Positions 51,894 to 61,741 of a stretch of 64,000 nt of DNA are shown one piece after another. The stretch's first letter is position 1, and the number at the start of each line of letters is the position of its first letter. Location: the NCBI RefSeq assembly GCF_965216485.1, contig NZ_OZ244162.1:682001-746000 (forward strand), in the 5' to 3' direction. The DNA comes from Algiphilus sp965216485. GTDB taxonomy: Bacteria > Pseudomonadota > Gammaproteobacteria > Nevskiales > Nevskiaceae. The notes under the pieces are model-generated. The model saw nothing but the letters and a program-made list of their open reading frames with translations. It was not told the DNA's origin and searched no databases. A program made the translations under genes and the position numbers.

Positions 51894-54053
51894 CTAGAAT
51901 CCACTGTAGCTGTTGCGCCCTCCATTGCCGCTGCCGAAGCCGCCCAGCCCCTTGAGTTGGAACTGCAGCAGGACGCCACTATCGAATTCGCCGTCGTTGG
52001 TGGCGATATGGCGACGATAGGTGAGTTGCGCACTCCAGCAGCAGCTTTCGTAGGCAATGCCGGCCAGCGTTTCCAGGCTTTGCTCGAAGCGCAGCGAGGT
52101 CCGCCAACGACCGGTCACCGCGAAACCGGCGGCCAATGGCCAGCGCGCCTGCAGATCGGCCTGCTCAAGCTGATCCCGCCGGTAGCGATAGGCAATGCTG
52201 GCGCGCCGACCGCCATCGTCGAAGCGCAGGCGCGACAGGGTGCGGTTGAATGCCGTGTCCTCTGGTGACCACAGCGAGAGTACTTCCGCCGAGAAGCGTC
52301 GCGACAGCCGGTAATCGAAGGCGGTGATCACGTCGGTCACGCCGCTGGGCGCTGCGCCGATGCCGTCCAGGGTGACGCGCGATCGCTCGAAGCGGACCAG
52401 CTGCCCCACCGTCGCGCTCCAGCGGACGTCGCCGCTCTCGGCATCGAGCAGGCGGCTCGTGACGGAGGCCGCCATCTGGTTCGCGTCGGCGATACGGTCG
52501 ATGCCGCTGAAGCGGTTGTTGGCAAAGATCTGGATGATGTCGAAGTCAGTTTCGCCGCTGTCGAAGACCGGAATGCGGTCCTGCTCGCGAAAGGGTGTGT
52601 AGAGATAGAACAGCTGCGGTTCCAGTGTCTGGCGACTACCCCCTTTGGTGCGGCGATCGAAGCGCAATCCGGTTTCGGCGCTGATGCTGGGCAGACTGCG
52701 GGTGATGTGGTCCGGCTGGCCGGGCTCTGTGTCGCGCAGGTTGTAGTCGGTGTAGCGCCATTCCACGCGCGTGCCGGCAAACCAGCCGTTGCGATCGATG
52801 AAAGTCCGCAGATAGGGGTTGAGGTGGTAGCGCTGCCCCTCCACCAGTCCGTCGGCATCGAAGTTGACATAGCGCGCGTCGAGGCCGGCGCGGGTATATA
52901 GCAGGCGTCCGGGGGTGACCGCGGTGAAGCGCAGCTGCGGCAGTCGTCGATAGGGGCGCTCCTGGCGCGCAAGGCTGGGGTCGAGCGTCTGGTAGTCCGA
53001 GATCCGCATCATCGCGGTGTACTCGGCCGGCGCGTTGTAGACCATGCGCAGCTCGCGCGGCAAAAAGGTCAGGGCGCTTTCGTTCAATTCGGAACCGAGG
53101 TCGTCGAAGTAGGCCGAATCGCTGACCTCGGCATAGTCGATATCCAGCGACAGGCGGTCGTTGATGAGACCGCGGTGGCGGAGTCGCCCATAGGCGCGAT
53201 CCTCGTCGGTGCGGCTGTCGTTGCCCAGGTATTCGTATTCCAGCGACGCCGTTCGCTGGCTGCCCAGATAGCGGAAGGTCGAGCCCATCTGCAGACCCCT
53301 GCGGGTCAGCCAGCGCGGATCAATCTGCAGATCGTAGTTGGGGGCCAGATTGACGTAGAGCGGCCAGGTCACGTCCACCCCGTTGCGCGAGGAGGTGCCG
53401 ATGCTCGGATAGAGCCAGCCGGTGCGGCGCGCATTGTCCAGCGGGAACTGCAGCCAGGGGAGGTACAGCACGGGTACATCGAAGATGCGCAGGCGCGCGT
53501 GGGTGGCGGTACCCAGGCCCGAGGCGCGGTCCAACTCGATCTCCGCGGCCTGCAGGGACCAGGCCTGGCTGTCCGGTGCGCAGGTGGTATAGCGCACCCC
53601 CGAAAGCGTGGCCGTGCCTGTCTCCGACAGGGTCATGCGTGCCGCGCCGGCGCGCGCCCGCGAATCGCTCAGAATGATCTGGGTCTGATCGAAGGTGCCA
53701 GTGCCGCCTTCAATGTCGAAGCGCATGCCCTCACTGCTGACATACAGATCCTCCTCGCGGAATTGGCTGCGGCTGTCGATCTCCACCAGTTTCCGGCTGG
53801 TGTCGAAACGCAGTCGCTCCGCCTGGAAGGCGCGACGCCCATCGGTGACACGCACATCACCGCGCAGGGTGGAAAGCCCGTCGCGGATGAGCTCTGCCGA
53901 GTCGGCATCGAGCTGAATGCCTTCCGTGCTGCTTGCCAGAGCCGGCGCATCGTCCGGCAGCGGCTGTTCGCACTGCCCCGCCGCGGCCACGGCCTGAGCT
54001 GACCAGCAGAGGCAGCAGGCTGCCGCCAGAAAGGGTGGTCGTAACCCCAGCAT
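51894..54053 (-). CDS. lptD: LPS assembly outer-membrane protein LptD
   Basis: Barrel that, with LptE, inserts lipopolysaccharide into the outer leaflet. The 719-residue protein has a signal peptide, an LptA-like jellyroll (about 40-190, with GIQLDADSAELIRDGLSTLRGDVRV) and a large barrel. The four disulfide cysteines are recognisable: C28 (GQCEQ), C158 (TTCAPDSQAW) and the adjacent pair C671-C672 (YESCCWSAQ). The ATG at 54053 is preferred; the frame is open to 54275 only as antisense of amgK. It diverges from amgK with about 100 bases between starts, where I could not define promoters. Confidence 0.94.
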   Translation of the reverse strand: MLGLRPPFLAAACCLCWSAQAVAAAGQCEQPLPDDAPALASSTEGIQLDADSAELIRDGLSTLRGDVRVTDGRRAFQAERLRFDTSRKLVEIDSRSQFREEDLYVSSEGMRFDIEGGTGTFDQTQIILSDSRARAGAARMTLSETGTATLSGVRYTTCAPDSQAWSLQAAEIELDRASGLGTATHARLRIFDVPVLYLPWLQFPLDNARRTGWLYPSIGTSSRNGVDVTWPLYVNLAPNYDLQIDPRWLTRRGLQMGSTFRYLGSQRTASLEYEYLGNDSRTDEDRAYGRLRHRGLINDRLSLDIDYAEVSDSAYFDDLGSELNESALTFLPRELRMVYNAPAEYTAMMRISDYQTLDPSLARQERPYRRLPQLRFTAVTPGRLLYTRAGLDARYVNFDADGLVEGQRYHLNPYLRTFIDRNGWFAGTRVEWRYTDYNLRDTEPGQPDHITRSLPSISAETGLRFDRRTKGGSRQTLEPQLFYLYTPFREQDRIPVFDSGETDFDIIQIFANNRFSGIDRIADANQMAASVTSRLLDAESGDVRWSATVGQLVRFERSRVTLDGIGAAPSGVTDVITAFDYRLSRRFSAEVLSLWSPEDTAFNRTLSRLRFDDGGRRASIAYRYRRDQLEQADLQARWPLAAGFAVTGRWRTSLRFEQSLETLAGIAYESCCWSAQLTYRRHIATNDGEFDSGVLLQFQLKGLGGFGSGNGGRNSYSGF

Positions 54054-54154
54054 TGCACCCCTGTCGATGCTCGGAAAGCGGAGCCGCGGAGTATCGCACG
54101 CCACGGCGGCGGCAATTGCGCGCGAGGCCGCGTGCGCATAGGCTTGCTCGCCAC

Positions 54155-55180
54155 ATGAGCCAAGCTGACATCTCTCCAGCCGGTCTGGATACGCTGCCGG
54201 ATGATCGTGCGCGTGCCGCTGTGCAGTGGGCCGCGACGCGCATGGATGCCCCCGTGAACGCGGTCGCAACCGCATCGGCGGACGCCAGTTTCCGACGCTA
54301 TTTCCGGGTGCACACGGCAGCCGAGTCGCGCATCGTCATGGATGCACCGCCCGCGCAGGAGGACAGCACGCCCTTCCTGCAGGTGGCGGAACTGATGCGT
54401 CAGGCCGGGCTGCGCGTTCCCGTGATTTACGCAGCCGATCTGGCGCAAGGTTTCCTGCTGCTCAGTGATCTGGGGACCCGCACCTTCCTCGACGTGATGA
54501 CGCTGGACAATGCCGAGGACTATTTCGCACGTGCTCAGTCGGCCTTGCTGTCGTGGCAGCAGGCAACTAGACGCGGCGCACTGCCGGCCTACAGCCGTGT
54601 GCTGCTCGCACGCGAGCTTGCGTTGTTCGGCGAGTGGTATCTGGGGCGCCACCTGCAGGTGCGGCTGGATGCGGAGGAAGCGGAAGCCCTGCAGCAGGTC
54701 GAGCATGCACTGGTAGAGCGTGCACTGGCGCAAGGGCAGGTCTTCGTGCACCGCGACTTCATGCCTCGCAATCTGATGGATACAGACGACGAGGTAGCGG
54801 GGGTGCTCGACTTCCAGGATGCGGTCGTCGGGCCGGTGAGCTATGACGTCATTTCGCTCTATCGCGACGCCTTCGCCAGCTGGCCGGAGGAGACAGTACA
54901 GGACGGGCTGACGCGCTACTACGAGGCCGCATGCCATATGGCGCTGCCCGTGCCGTCGACGCGCGAGGCCTTCATCACCGACTGCGACTGGATGGGGCTG
55001 CAGCGTCATCTCAAAGTGCTCGGCATCTTTGCGCGGCTGACGCTGCGCGACGGCAAACCGAAATATCTTGCCGATACGCCGCGCTTCGTGCGCTATGTCA
55101 TGGCCGTGGCGCCGGCCTATCCGGAGCTTGTTCCGCTGGCGCGGATCGTGGAGCGCCACGTGCTGCCGCGGATGCCATGA
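54155..55180 (+). CDS. amgK: N-acetylmuramate/N-acetylglucosamine kinase AmgK
   Basis: Anomeric sugar kinase of the peptidoglycan recycling shortcut; it phosphorylates MurNAc at C1. The 341-residue aminoglycoside-phosphotransferase fold shows SADASFRRYFRV near residues 41-52, LLLSDLGTRTFLD and the catalytic HRDFMPRN (199-206) with the following GVLDFQDAVVGP metal motif. ATG at 54155 is chosen; an in-frame upstream extension runs into lptD. The murU start overlaps its stop. The same lptD/amgK-murU divergence is known from Pseudomonas. Confidence 0.9.
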   Translation: MSQADISPAGLDTLPDDRARAAVQWAATRMDAPVNAVATASADASFRRYFRVHTAAESRIVMDAPPAQEDSTPFLQVAELMRQAGLRVPVIYAADLAQGFLLLSDLGTRTFLDVMTLDNAEDYFARAQSALLSWQQATRRGALPAYSRVLLARELALFGEWYLGRHLQVRLDAEEAEALQQVEHALVERALAQGQVFVHRDFMPRNLMDTDDEVAGVLDFQDAVVGPVSYDVISLYRDAFASWPEETVQDGLTRYYEAACHMALPVPSTREAFITDCDWMGLQRHLKVLGIFARLTLRDGKPKYLADTPRFVRYVMAVAPAYPELVPLARIVERHVLPRMP

Positions 55181-55848
55181 AGGCGATGATCCTCGCCGCC
55201 GGGCGCGGCCATCGTCTGCGCCCCGAAACCGACCATACGCCCAAGCCGCTGCTGCCCGTGGCGGGCGAGCCCTTGATTGCACATCACCTGCGCAAGCTGG
55301 CGCAGGCCGGCTGCCGCGAAGTGGTGATCAATACCGGTTGGCTCGGGGAGCAGCTTCCCGCCGTCCTGGGTGATGGCGCCGCATGGGGATTGCGTATCCG
55401 CTATTCGCCGGAGGGATGGCCCGCCCTCGAGACAGGGGGTGGCATCCATCACGCCCTGCCCTTGCTGGGCGACGCACCCTTCCTGCTGGTCAATGGCGAT
55501 GTCTGGACGGATGCGGATTACCGACTGCTGCTGCAGAAGGCACTCGTGGACGACGATGATGCCCACCTGTGGCTGGTGGACAATCCGGAGAATCACGTCG
55601 AGGGCGACTTTGCGCTCGAGGGCGGCCGCCTGCGCAACACCGGCAGCCGCAACACTTACAGCGGGATCGCGCAGTTGCGTCCCGCGCTGCTCGCAGCGGC
55701 GCCGGCAGGAAGTTTTCCGCTCGCGCCCTGGCTGCGCCGGGCTGCGGATGCAGACCGCGCCTCCGCGGCCATGTTGCCCGGCAAGTGGTGCGACGTCGGC
55801 ACGCCGGAGCGCCGCGCCGCGCTGGAAGCCGCGCTGACCGCGCCCTAG
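55177..55848 (+). CDS. murU: MurNAc-1-phosphate uridylyltransferase MurU
   Basis: Nucleotidyltransferase that turns MurNAc-1-phosphate into UDP-MurNAc. The 223 residues carry the signature MILAAGRGHRLRPETDHTPKPLLPV (positions 4-28 region), the sugar-binding ETGGGIHHALPLLG, the metal-binding VNGDVW and a closing W-C-D-V-G-T-P segment. The start ATG overlaps the amgK stop as ATGA. The stop overlaps that of the converging lipA by three bases. The pair lets cells rebuild UDP-MurNAc without the MurA step, which in pseudomonads lowers fosfomycin sensitivity. Confidence 0.92.
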   Translation: MKAMILAAGRGHRLRPETDHTPKPLLPVAGEPLIAHHLRKLAQAGCREVVINTGWLGEQLPAVLGDGAAWGLRIRYSPEGWPALETGGGIHHALPLLGDAPFLLVNGDVWTDADYRLLLQKALVDDDDAHLWLVDNPENHVEGDFALEGGRLRNTGSRNTYSGIAQLRPALLAAAPAGSFPLAPWLRRAADADRASAAMLPGKWCDVGTPERRAALEAALTAP

Positions 55849-56837
55849 ACTGCCGCCCGTTGGGCGAGCAACGGTTCGGCTTGCTCGTCGGCGTGATAGG
55901 AGCTGCGCACCATGGGCCCGCTGGCGACATGCGCGAAGCCCATCGCTTCTCCGGTCGCTTTCAGCTGCGCGAATTCGTCCGGGTGCACATAGCGCTCCAC
56001 CGGGTGGTGGTGCTTGGTCGGCTGCAGATACTGCCCGAGTGTCAGCATGTCCACGCCGTGGGCGCGCAGGTCGCGCATGACGGCCTCCACTTCCTCGTTG
56101 GTTTCCCCCAGCCCCAGCATCAATCCGGATTTGGTGGGTACTTCCGGATGCACGGCCTTGAAGCGCTCGAGCAGGTCGAGGGACCACTCGTAATCGGAAC
56201 CGGGTCGCGCCTGACGATAGAGTCGCGGCACGGTTTCGAGGTTGTGGTTGAAGACATCGGGTGGATGGTCGTTGAAGATGGCCATCGCCGGGTCCATGCG
56301 GCCGCGGAAGTCCGGAACCAGCACTTCGATGCGCACCTGGGGGGAACGCGCCCGGATCTCGTCGATGCAGGCGGCGAAGTGCCCGGCCCCGCCATCGCGC
56401 AGATCGTCGCGATCCACGCTGGTGATCACCACATAGTTCAGTCCCAGACGGGCGATGGTGTCGGCCAGATGGGCCGGCTCGTCGGGGTCGAGTGCATCGG
56501 GTCGGCCATGCGAGACATCGCAGAAGGGGCAGCGCCGCGTGCAGATGTCGCCCATGATCATGAAGGTGGCCGTGCCCTTCGAAAAGCATTCGCCCAGATT
56601 GGGGCAGGAGGCTTCTTCACACACTGAGTGCAGTTTCTGCTCGCGCAGCAACGATTTGATGCGCGCCACTTCGGCGGCATTGCCCATGCGCGAACGAATC
56701 CAGGAGGGCTTGCGCTCGCGCTGCTGGGTCGCTTCGATCTTTACGGGGATGCGCGCCATCTTTTCGGCGGCATCCATCTTGGTACCCGGCGCCATCGAGG
56801 GGCGGCGTGTACGCGGGGTGTCTACGGCGGAGCTCAC
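55845..56837 (-). CDS. lipA: Lipoyl synthase
   Basis: Radical SAM enzyme that inserts two sulfur atoms into octanoyl groups on lipoate-dependent enzymes. The 330-residue protein has the auxiliary cluster motif CEEASCPNLGEC (C73, C78, C84) and the radical SAM motif CTRRCPFC (C99, C103, C106), followed by GDICT and the conserved TSVDRDDLRDGGA. lipB is not adjacent; instead lipA follows olsB-olsA with a gap of 34 bases. It converges with murU. Confidence 0.96.
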   Translation of the reverse strand: MSSAVDTPRTRRPSMAPGTKMDAAEKMARIPVKIEATQQRERKPSWIRSRMGNAAEVARIKSLLREQKLHSVCEEASCPNLGECFSKGTATFMIMGDICTRRCPFCDVSHGRPDALDPDEPAHLADTIARLGLNYVVITSVDRDDLRDGGAGHFAACIDEIRARSPQVRIEVLVPDFRGRMDPAMAIFNDHPPDVFNHNLETVPRLYRQARPGSDYEWSLDLLERFKAVHPEVPTKSGLMLGLGETNEEVEAVMRDLRAHGVDMLTLGQYLQPTKHHHPVERYVHPDEFAQLKATGEAMGFAHVASGPMVRSSYHADEQAEPLLAQRAAV

Positions 56838-56871
56838 GGCAGGCCTCGCAATCGTGCGTGGACCGCAGAGT

Positions 56872-57735
56872 TTACCGCGACTGGCCCGCCTGCCGCAGGT
56901 CTTCCGCCGCCGTGTCCGAATGTTGTAGGGGGCTTGGGACTGTCGCTGTCGCCTTTCGCCGGATGCTTTCCGTACGCGCCTGCACGGCTTCGTCGCGCAG
57001 ATCGAGCGCGGCCAGCACCGCCTGCCGGGCCTGGCGGCTCATCGGAGCACGCCCGCCTTCGCAGGCGACTGCGGGCAGCAACGTCGCCTCCACCTGCAGT
57101 GCCGGGGTGGCAAGAATGCGCAGCAGATGCGGGAAGAAATCATCGTCCCCAATGAAGGGGGCGACAGCGGTTCCATCCGGCGCCCGGCCGTACCGCAAGG
57201 CCAGTGGCTGCGCCGGAGACTGGCTTGCCACTGCCGCGTCGAAAATGCGCGCATGGAAGACGCGGACCGTGGAGCCGTCCGTGGTGGTTCCTTCGGGGAA
57301 CAGGACCACCGATCCGCCCGACTGCATATGGGGCTGCAGCCGTTCGACCAGCGCCTTGGAGCTTCCGCTGCCCCGACGGATGAAGAAGGCGCCAGCAGCC
57401 TGCGCCAGCCAACCGATGACGGGCCAGTCACGCACCTCGCGTTTGGCGATGAAGCGTGCCGGTACCTGCGCCCCGATGACGACAATGTCCAGCCAGGAGA
57501 CGTGATTTGCCACCACCAGACGAGCGCTAGGGTCGCGTTCGCCCTTCCATTGCACATGGATCTGCAGCACACCGAGCAGCCGCCGATACCACCATTGCGC
57601 CAAAGGCTCAGGGCGGATACGCCGGAAGCTGAGGCCGACCAAGAGCGCAAGAAGGAAGGCAAGCAGCAGCAGCAGGACGACCCGCGCACCCCGCCACCAG
57701 CGCCGGGGCGCAGAAATGCGTGCCGTATCGTTCAC
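56872..57735 (-). CDS. olsA: Lysophospholipid/lyso-ornithine-lipid acyltransferase (OlsA-like)
   Basis: A 287-residue PlsC-family membrane acyltransferase. One N-terminal membrane helix (19-37) precedes the catalytic motif NHVSWLD (77-83, a variant of NHxxxxD), FIAKREVRDWPVIGWLAQAAGAFFIRRG and FPEGTTTDG (146-154). Directly upstream, three bases away, is an OlsB-type N-acyltransferase, so the likely job is adding the second acyl chain to lyso-ornithine lipid. A general 1-acylglycerol-3-phosphate acyltransferase role remains possible. Confidence 0.8.
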   Translation of the reverse strand: MNDTARISAPRRWWRGARVVLLLLLAFLLALLVGLSFRRIRPEPLAQWWYRRLLGVLQIHVQWKGERDPSARLVVANHVSWLDIVVIGAQVPARFIAKREVRDWPVIGWLAQAAGAFFIRRGSGSSKALVERLQPHMQSGGSVVLFPEGTTTDGSTVRVFHARIFDAAVASQSPAQPLALRYGRAPDGTAVAPFIGDDDFFPHLLRILATPALQVEATLLPAVACEGGRAPMSRQARQAVLAALDLRDEAVQARTESIRRKATATVPSPLQHSDTAAEDLRQAGQSR

Positions 57736-57738
57736 GCG

Positions 57739-58533
57739 TCAGGCGGCCAGGCGCTTCGCGTTGCTGGCCTCGGCGCGCTTGAGGAAATGGCGCGCATAGC
57801 GGGGGTTCAACTCGCTGACGTTGAGCAGCATGAAGACGTCGGCACACTGGAAGTCGCGATCCCAGTAGGGCTCTCCGCAGGCCTTCGCGCCCAGGCTGAG
57901 GTAGGCCTTGAGCAAGGGCGGCATGCGCACCTTGAGGGCATCGACATCGCTTTTCGGCTGATCGGCGCGGGGTAGCGGCTGGTATGGGCGCACATGGTGG
58001 CGTGCTTCCGCCATGTGGCGGCGACGAATGGTGTCGAGCATCGAGTGCGCGCGCGCGCCTCCATCGTCGAGGCCAATGCTGGCGCAGCCGAACAGATAGT
58101 CGAAGCCTTCGCCCGTGATGATGCGCGCCACGCCCTGCCACAGCGCCGCTATGACCGTGCCGTTGCGGTAGTCCGCGTCGACACAGGTGCGGCCGAGTTC
58201 GAGCACGCGACCTGGCAGGCTGTGGATCATCTCCAGATCGAATTCGCTGGCGGAATAGAAGCCGCCGGCGCGCGCAGCCTGCTCATCGCTGAGCAAGCGC
58301 GTACTGGCGACGACCGCTCCGGTCTGGGTATCGCGTACCAGCAGGTGGCGGCAGAAATCGTCGTAGCGGTCCCGGTCCAGCATGCTGCCGCCATCGTCGA
58401 TGTCGGCGCCGAGTTCACCGGCGAAGACGCGATAGCGCAACTGCTGACTTTCGGTGACGTCGTCGACATCGCGCGCGAGCGCGACGTGAAAGCGGGAACC
58501 CGAAGCGTCCGGGGCGAAGCAGGTCACGGACAT
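57739..58533 (-). CDS. olsB: Ornithine N-acyltransferase (OlsB-like)
   Basis: Enzyme thought to link a 3-hydroxyacyl chain to ornithine, giving lyso-ornithine lipid. The 264 residues belong to the GNAT/hemolysin-like OlsB group: ESQQLRYRVFAGELGADID, LDRDRYDDFCRHLLVRD, RVLELGRTCVDADYRNG and KVRMPPLLKAYLSLGAKACGEPYWDRDFQCADVFML, the last being typical of OlsB. ATG at 58533 has an upstream AAGG; a TTG nine bases further up is less likely. Next comes olsA. Ornithine lipids often replace phospholipids under phosphate shortage, but I see no Pho box I would defend. Confidence 0.82.
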   Translation of the reverse strand: MSVTCFAPDASGSRFHVALARDVDDVTESQQLRYRVFAGELGADIDDGGSMLDRDRYDDFCRHLLVRDTQTGAVVASTRLLSDEQAARAGGFYSASEFDLEMIHSLPGRVLELGRTCVDADYRNGTVIAALWQGVARIITGEGFDYLFGCASIGLDDGGARAHSMLDTIRRRHMAEARHHVRPYQPLPRADQPKSDVDALKVRMPPLLKAYLSLGAKACGEPYWDRDFQCADVFMLLNVSELNPRYARHFLKRAEASNAKRLAA

Positions 58534-58675
58534 AGCGCACAACCTTAAAGAGAATGGTGCGCACTCTATGAACCCCTGGTTGCTTCAACGTGACGCGATC
58601 ATGAAGATTGCGTGACGCTTACTGCGCGGTCAGCTGGGCAGTATCGACGCGCCAGTCAGCGCCACAGGGCGTTGG

Positions 58676-59311
58676 TTAATCCTCGTCCTGCTTGCTACCG
58701 AAGGCCGCGCTGAAGCGGTTCACCAGCAGGCAGAACAGGTCGGCTGTGCGCTCGGCATCGTACAGGGCCGAGTGCGCCTCATTGGCGTCATAGGGCAGGT
58801 CGGCGGCTTCCAGCGCCCGTGCCAGTACGGTCTGCCCCAAGGCGGCACCGGCCAATGTGACGGTGTCGAACACCGAGAAGGGGTGGAAGGGGCTGCGCTT
58901 GTAGTTGGTGCGAGCGATGGCGGCATTCATGAAGCCGAGATCGAAGTGCGCGTTGTGGCCGACAAGAATCGCGCGCCGGCAGCCGCACTCCGAGACCGCG
59001 CGCCGAATCGGGCGGAAAATGCGGTCGAGGGCTTCGCGTTCGGCCAAGGCCATGCGCAGCGGGTTGTCGACCTTGATGCCGTTCACTTCCAGCGCGGCCT
59101 GCTCGATATTTGCGCCGGCGAAGGGCTGGACATGCGTGGCGAGGCTCTCGCGCGGGACTACCCGCCCATCCTGCTCCACGCCAAGGATGACCGCCCCGAT
59201 CTCCAGCAGCGCGTCGGTGTCCTTGTTGAAGCCACCGGTCTCGACGTCGACCACCACCGGCAGAAAGCCGCGGAAGCGGTTGGCGATCACACGGTTTTCA
59301 TTGGACGGCAT
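58676..59311 (-). CDS. rnt: Ribonuclease T
   Basis: DEDDh-type 3-prime exonuclease that trims tRNA and other stable RNAs. The 211 residues have Exo I VVDVETGGF (D22, E24), Exo II GHNAHFDLGF (D124) and Exo III AHSALYDAERTA (H180, D185), with the basic N-terminus RFRGFLP typical of RNase T. It is divergent from argG with 82 bases between starts. The 142-base gap towards olsB holds nothing certain. Confidence 0.94.
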   Translation of the reverse strand: MPSNENRVIANRFRGFLPVVVDVETGGFNKDTDALLEIGAVILGVEQDGRVVPRESLATHVQPFAGANIEQAALEVNGIKVDNPLRMALAEREALDRIFRPIRRAVSECGCRRAILVGHNAHFDLGFMNAAIARTNYKRSPFHPFSVFDTVTLAGAALGQTVLARALEAADLPYDANEAHSALYDAERTADLFCLLVNRFSAAFGSKQDED

Positions 59312-59357
59312 GGGGCGGGGACGGACGCGGTGGACAGTGAGACTCTAGCACCCGTCC

Positions 59358-59363
59358 TATAAT
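59358..59363 (+). promoter_or_regulatory. Consensus -10 box before argG
   Basis: A perfect TATAAT stands 31 bases before the argG start in the rnt/argG gap. The nearest -35-like hexamer, TGGACA at 59331, has a 21-base spacer, longer than ideal. No ARG box was recognised by eye. Confidence 0.45.
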
Positions 59364-59393
59364 TCCCGATTCCTCAGCATTCCCGGAATCCTC

Positions 59394-60602
<1,209 letters not shown>

Positions 60603-60620
60603 GCCCGCGCCGTCACCAAA

Positions 60621-60647
60621 AAAACCGGGGCCAACTCGGCCCCGGTT
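60621..60647 (-). terminator. Strong hairpin with T-run on the minus strand
   Basis: AACCGGGGCC pairs with GGCCCCGGTT around AACTC (10 pairs). A seven-A run ends in the first stem bases on the plus strand, so the T-run follows the hairpin only when read on the minus strand. It therefore looks like the terminator for the carbonic-anhydrase-like gene at 60770-61567, while also lying 20 bases after argG. Confidence 0.75.
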
Positions 60648-60679
60648 GCACAACGGCGCTGTCTACGGTGTGTGTCTCG

Positions 60680-60710
60680 GGCCTTTTAACACTCAGTTGA
60701 TCGCGGCGAG
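60680..60710. repeat. 31-base repeat, copy B
   Basis: Second copy of the repeat at 30261-30291 (27 of 31 identical; exact 16-base core TCAGTTGATCGCGGCG at 60693-60708). It is noncoding, between the end of the carbonic-anhydrase-like gene and its terminator hairpin. Confidence 0.6.
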
Positions 60711-60769
60711 CGCCTTGCCTGGCGCGATGTCCGGGGCCAACGCCACGACCGGCCGCGTGTGAACAGGCC

Positions 60770-61567
60770 CTAGCGAATCTCGGACAGCAACGAGGCTTCG
60801 GTGACCAGTTCGCGCACGCCATGCGGCGCCTTCTCCTCGAAGACGTTGTCCTTGCACCACGCACTCAGGCTGTTGATGTCGAGCTTGGCGCACTGCGGGC
60901 GGACACTCCAATGCACCTGCAGCGGGGAACAGGTCGCCTCGTCATAGCTCGGGCCAGTCGTCGAACCGAGGTATTCCACGGGCGTGCCCGTTCCGATGGG
61001 CAGTGATTTGGGTTGCGGCTTGCCGTTGACCGTGTGCCCCTGATAAGCCGCTTCCATGAAGTTCAGCGCATTCGGGTCGTTGACAAGCGTGTAGACCTGG
61101 GCTTCCACGCGCAGGGTTGGGTTGACGCAGTTTTCGGTCAGGCAGGCGCCGAGACCCTTGCCGGGGGTGGCGGGGCAGGAACTGAACACCCAGTGCACCT
61201 CGACCGTATCGCCAGGCTGCAGGTCGGTGCAGTGGTTGACCTTCGGGGCCTTGAGTTCCGCTTTGGTGAGGGTGGTGGCCATTCCGCACTGATAGCCGGC
61301 CCCGACGCCGTCGTCGCGGTCGGTGGTCTTGAGAATGGCGTAGTCGGGCGCGCGGTGCTCGGCATTCTCGTGCAGGTGGATATTGCAGAGATGCAGTTCC
61401 GCGGGCGCGGGTGCCTCACCGAAGATGAGGGGGTTCTCGCCGGTGGGCGAGGCGATGTCGCGGGGGGATTGCGGGCCGAAACCGCTGCACACCTCCGCTG
61501 CAGCGGCGATCGGAAACAGCAGGGCGAGGCCGAGGGTACAGCGGGCCAGTGTTGTACGGTCAGGCAT
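60770..61567 (-). CDS. Exported delta-class carbonic anhydrase-like protein
   Basis: A 265-residue protein with a cleavable signal peptide (about 1-24, LLFPIAAAAE). The mature part starts CSGFGPQSPRDI and has the motif LHLCNIHLHENAEHRAPDY with H64, H66 and H71, a histidine pattern I associate with delta-class carbonic anhydrases first found in diatoms. Several cysteines (C27, C61, CTDL, SSCPATPG, ACLTENC, ATCSP, PQCAK, WCKD) suggest disulfides in the periplasm. Three histidines would bind zinc for reversible CO2 hydration. Assignment rests on motif recognition, not on an alignment. The gene stands alone with its own terminator. Confidence 0.72.
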   Translation of the reverse strand: MPDRTTLARCTLGLALLFPIAAAAEVCSGFGPQSPRDIASPTGENPLIFGEAPAPAELHLCNIHLHENAEHRAPDYAILKTTDRDDGVGAGYQCGMATTLTKAELKAPKVNHCTDLQPGDTVEVHWVFSSCPATPGKGLGACLTENCVNPTLRVEAQVYTLVNDPNALNFMEAAYQGHTVNGKPQPKSLPIGTGTPVEYLGSTTGPSYDEATCSPLQVHWSVRPQCAKLDINSLSAWCKDNVFEEKAPHGVRELVTEASLLSEIR

Positions 61568-61712
61568 GGTCGCTCCCTATTCACACGTGTTTGAACATCG
61601 CACTTTCCGACCATGGGCCTGAAAAGGGCCTATCTGTTTCATGAAAATCAGATGAACAACGCACTGTCGATGTCGGACCCTGGCACTGCCCGGGAGCGAC
61701 CGGGCGCTGGCG

Positions 61713-61718
61713 TATAGT
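61713..61718 (+). promoter_or_regulatory. Possible -10 box before nucleotide cyclase gene
   Basis: TATAGT within GGCGTATAGTGACC lies 23 bases before the GTG start of the cyclase, with GGGAGGAC as ribosome binding site between them. No -35 at normal spacing. The same 174-base gap contains the palindrome TTTCATGAAA (61637-61646) of unknown meaning. Confidence 0.35.
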
Positions 61719-61741
61719 GACCGCAAATCGGGAGGACGGCG

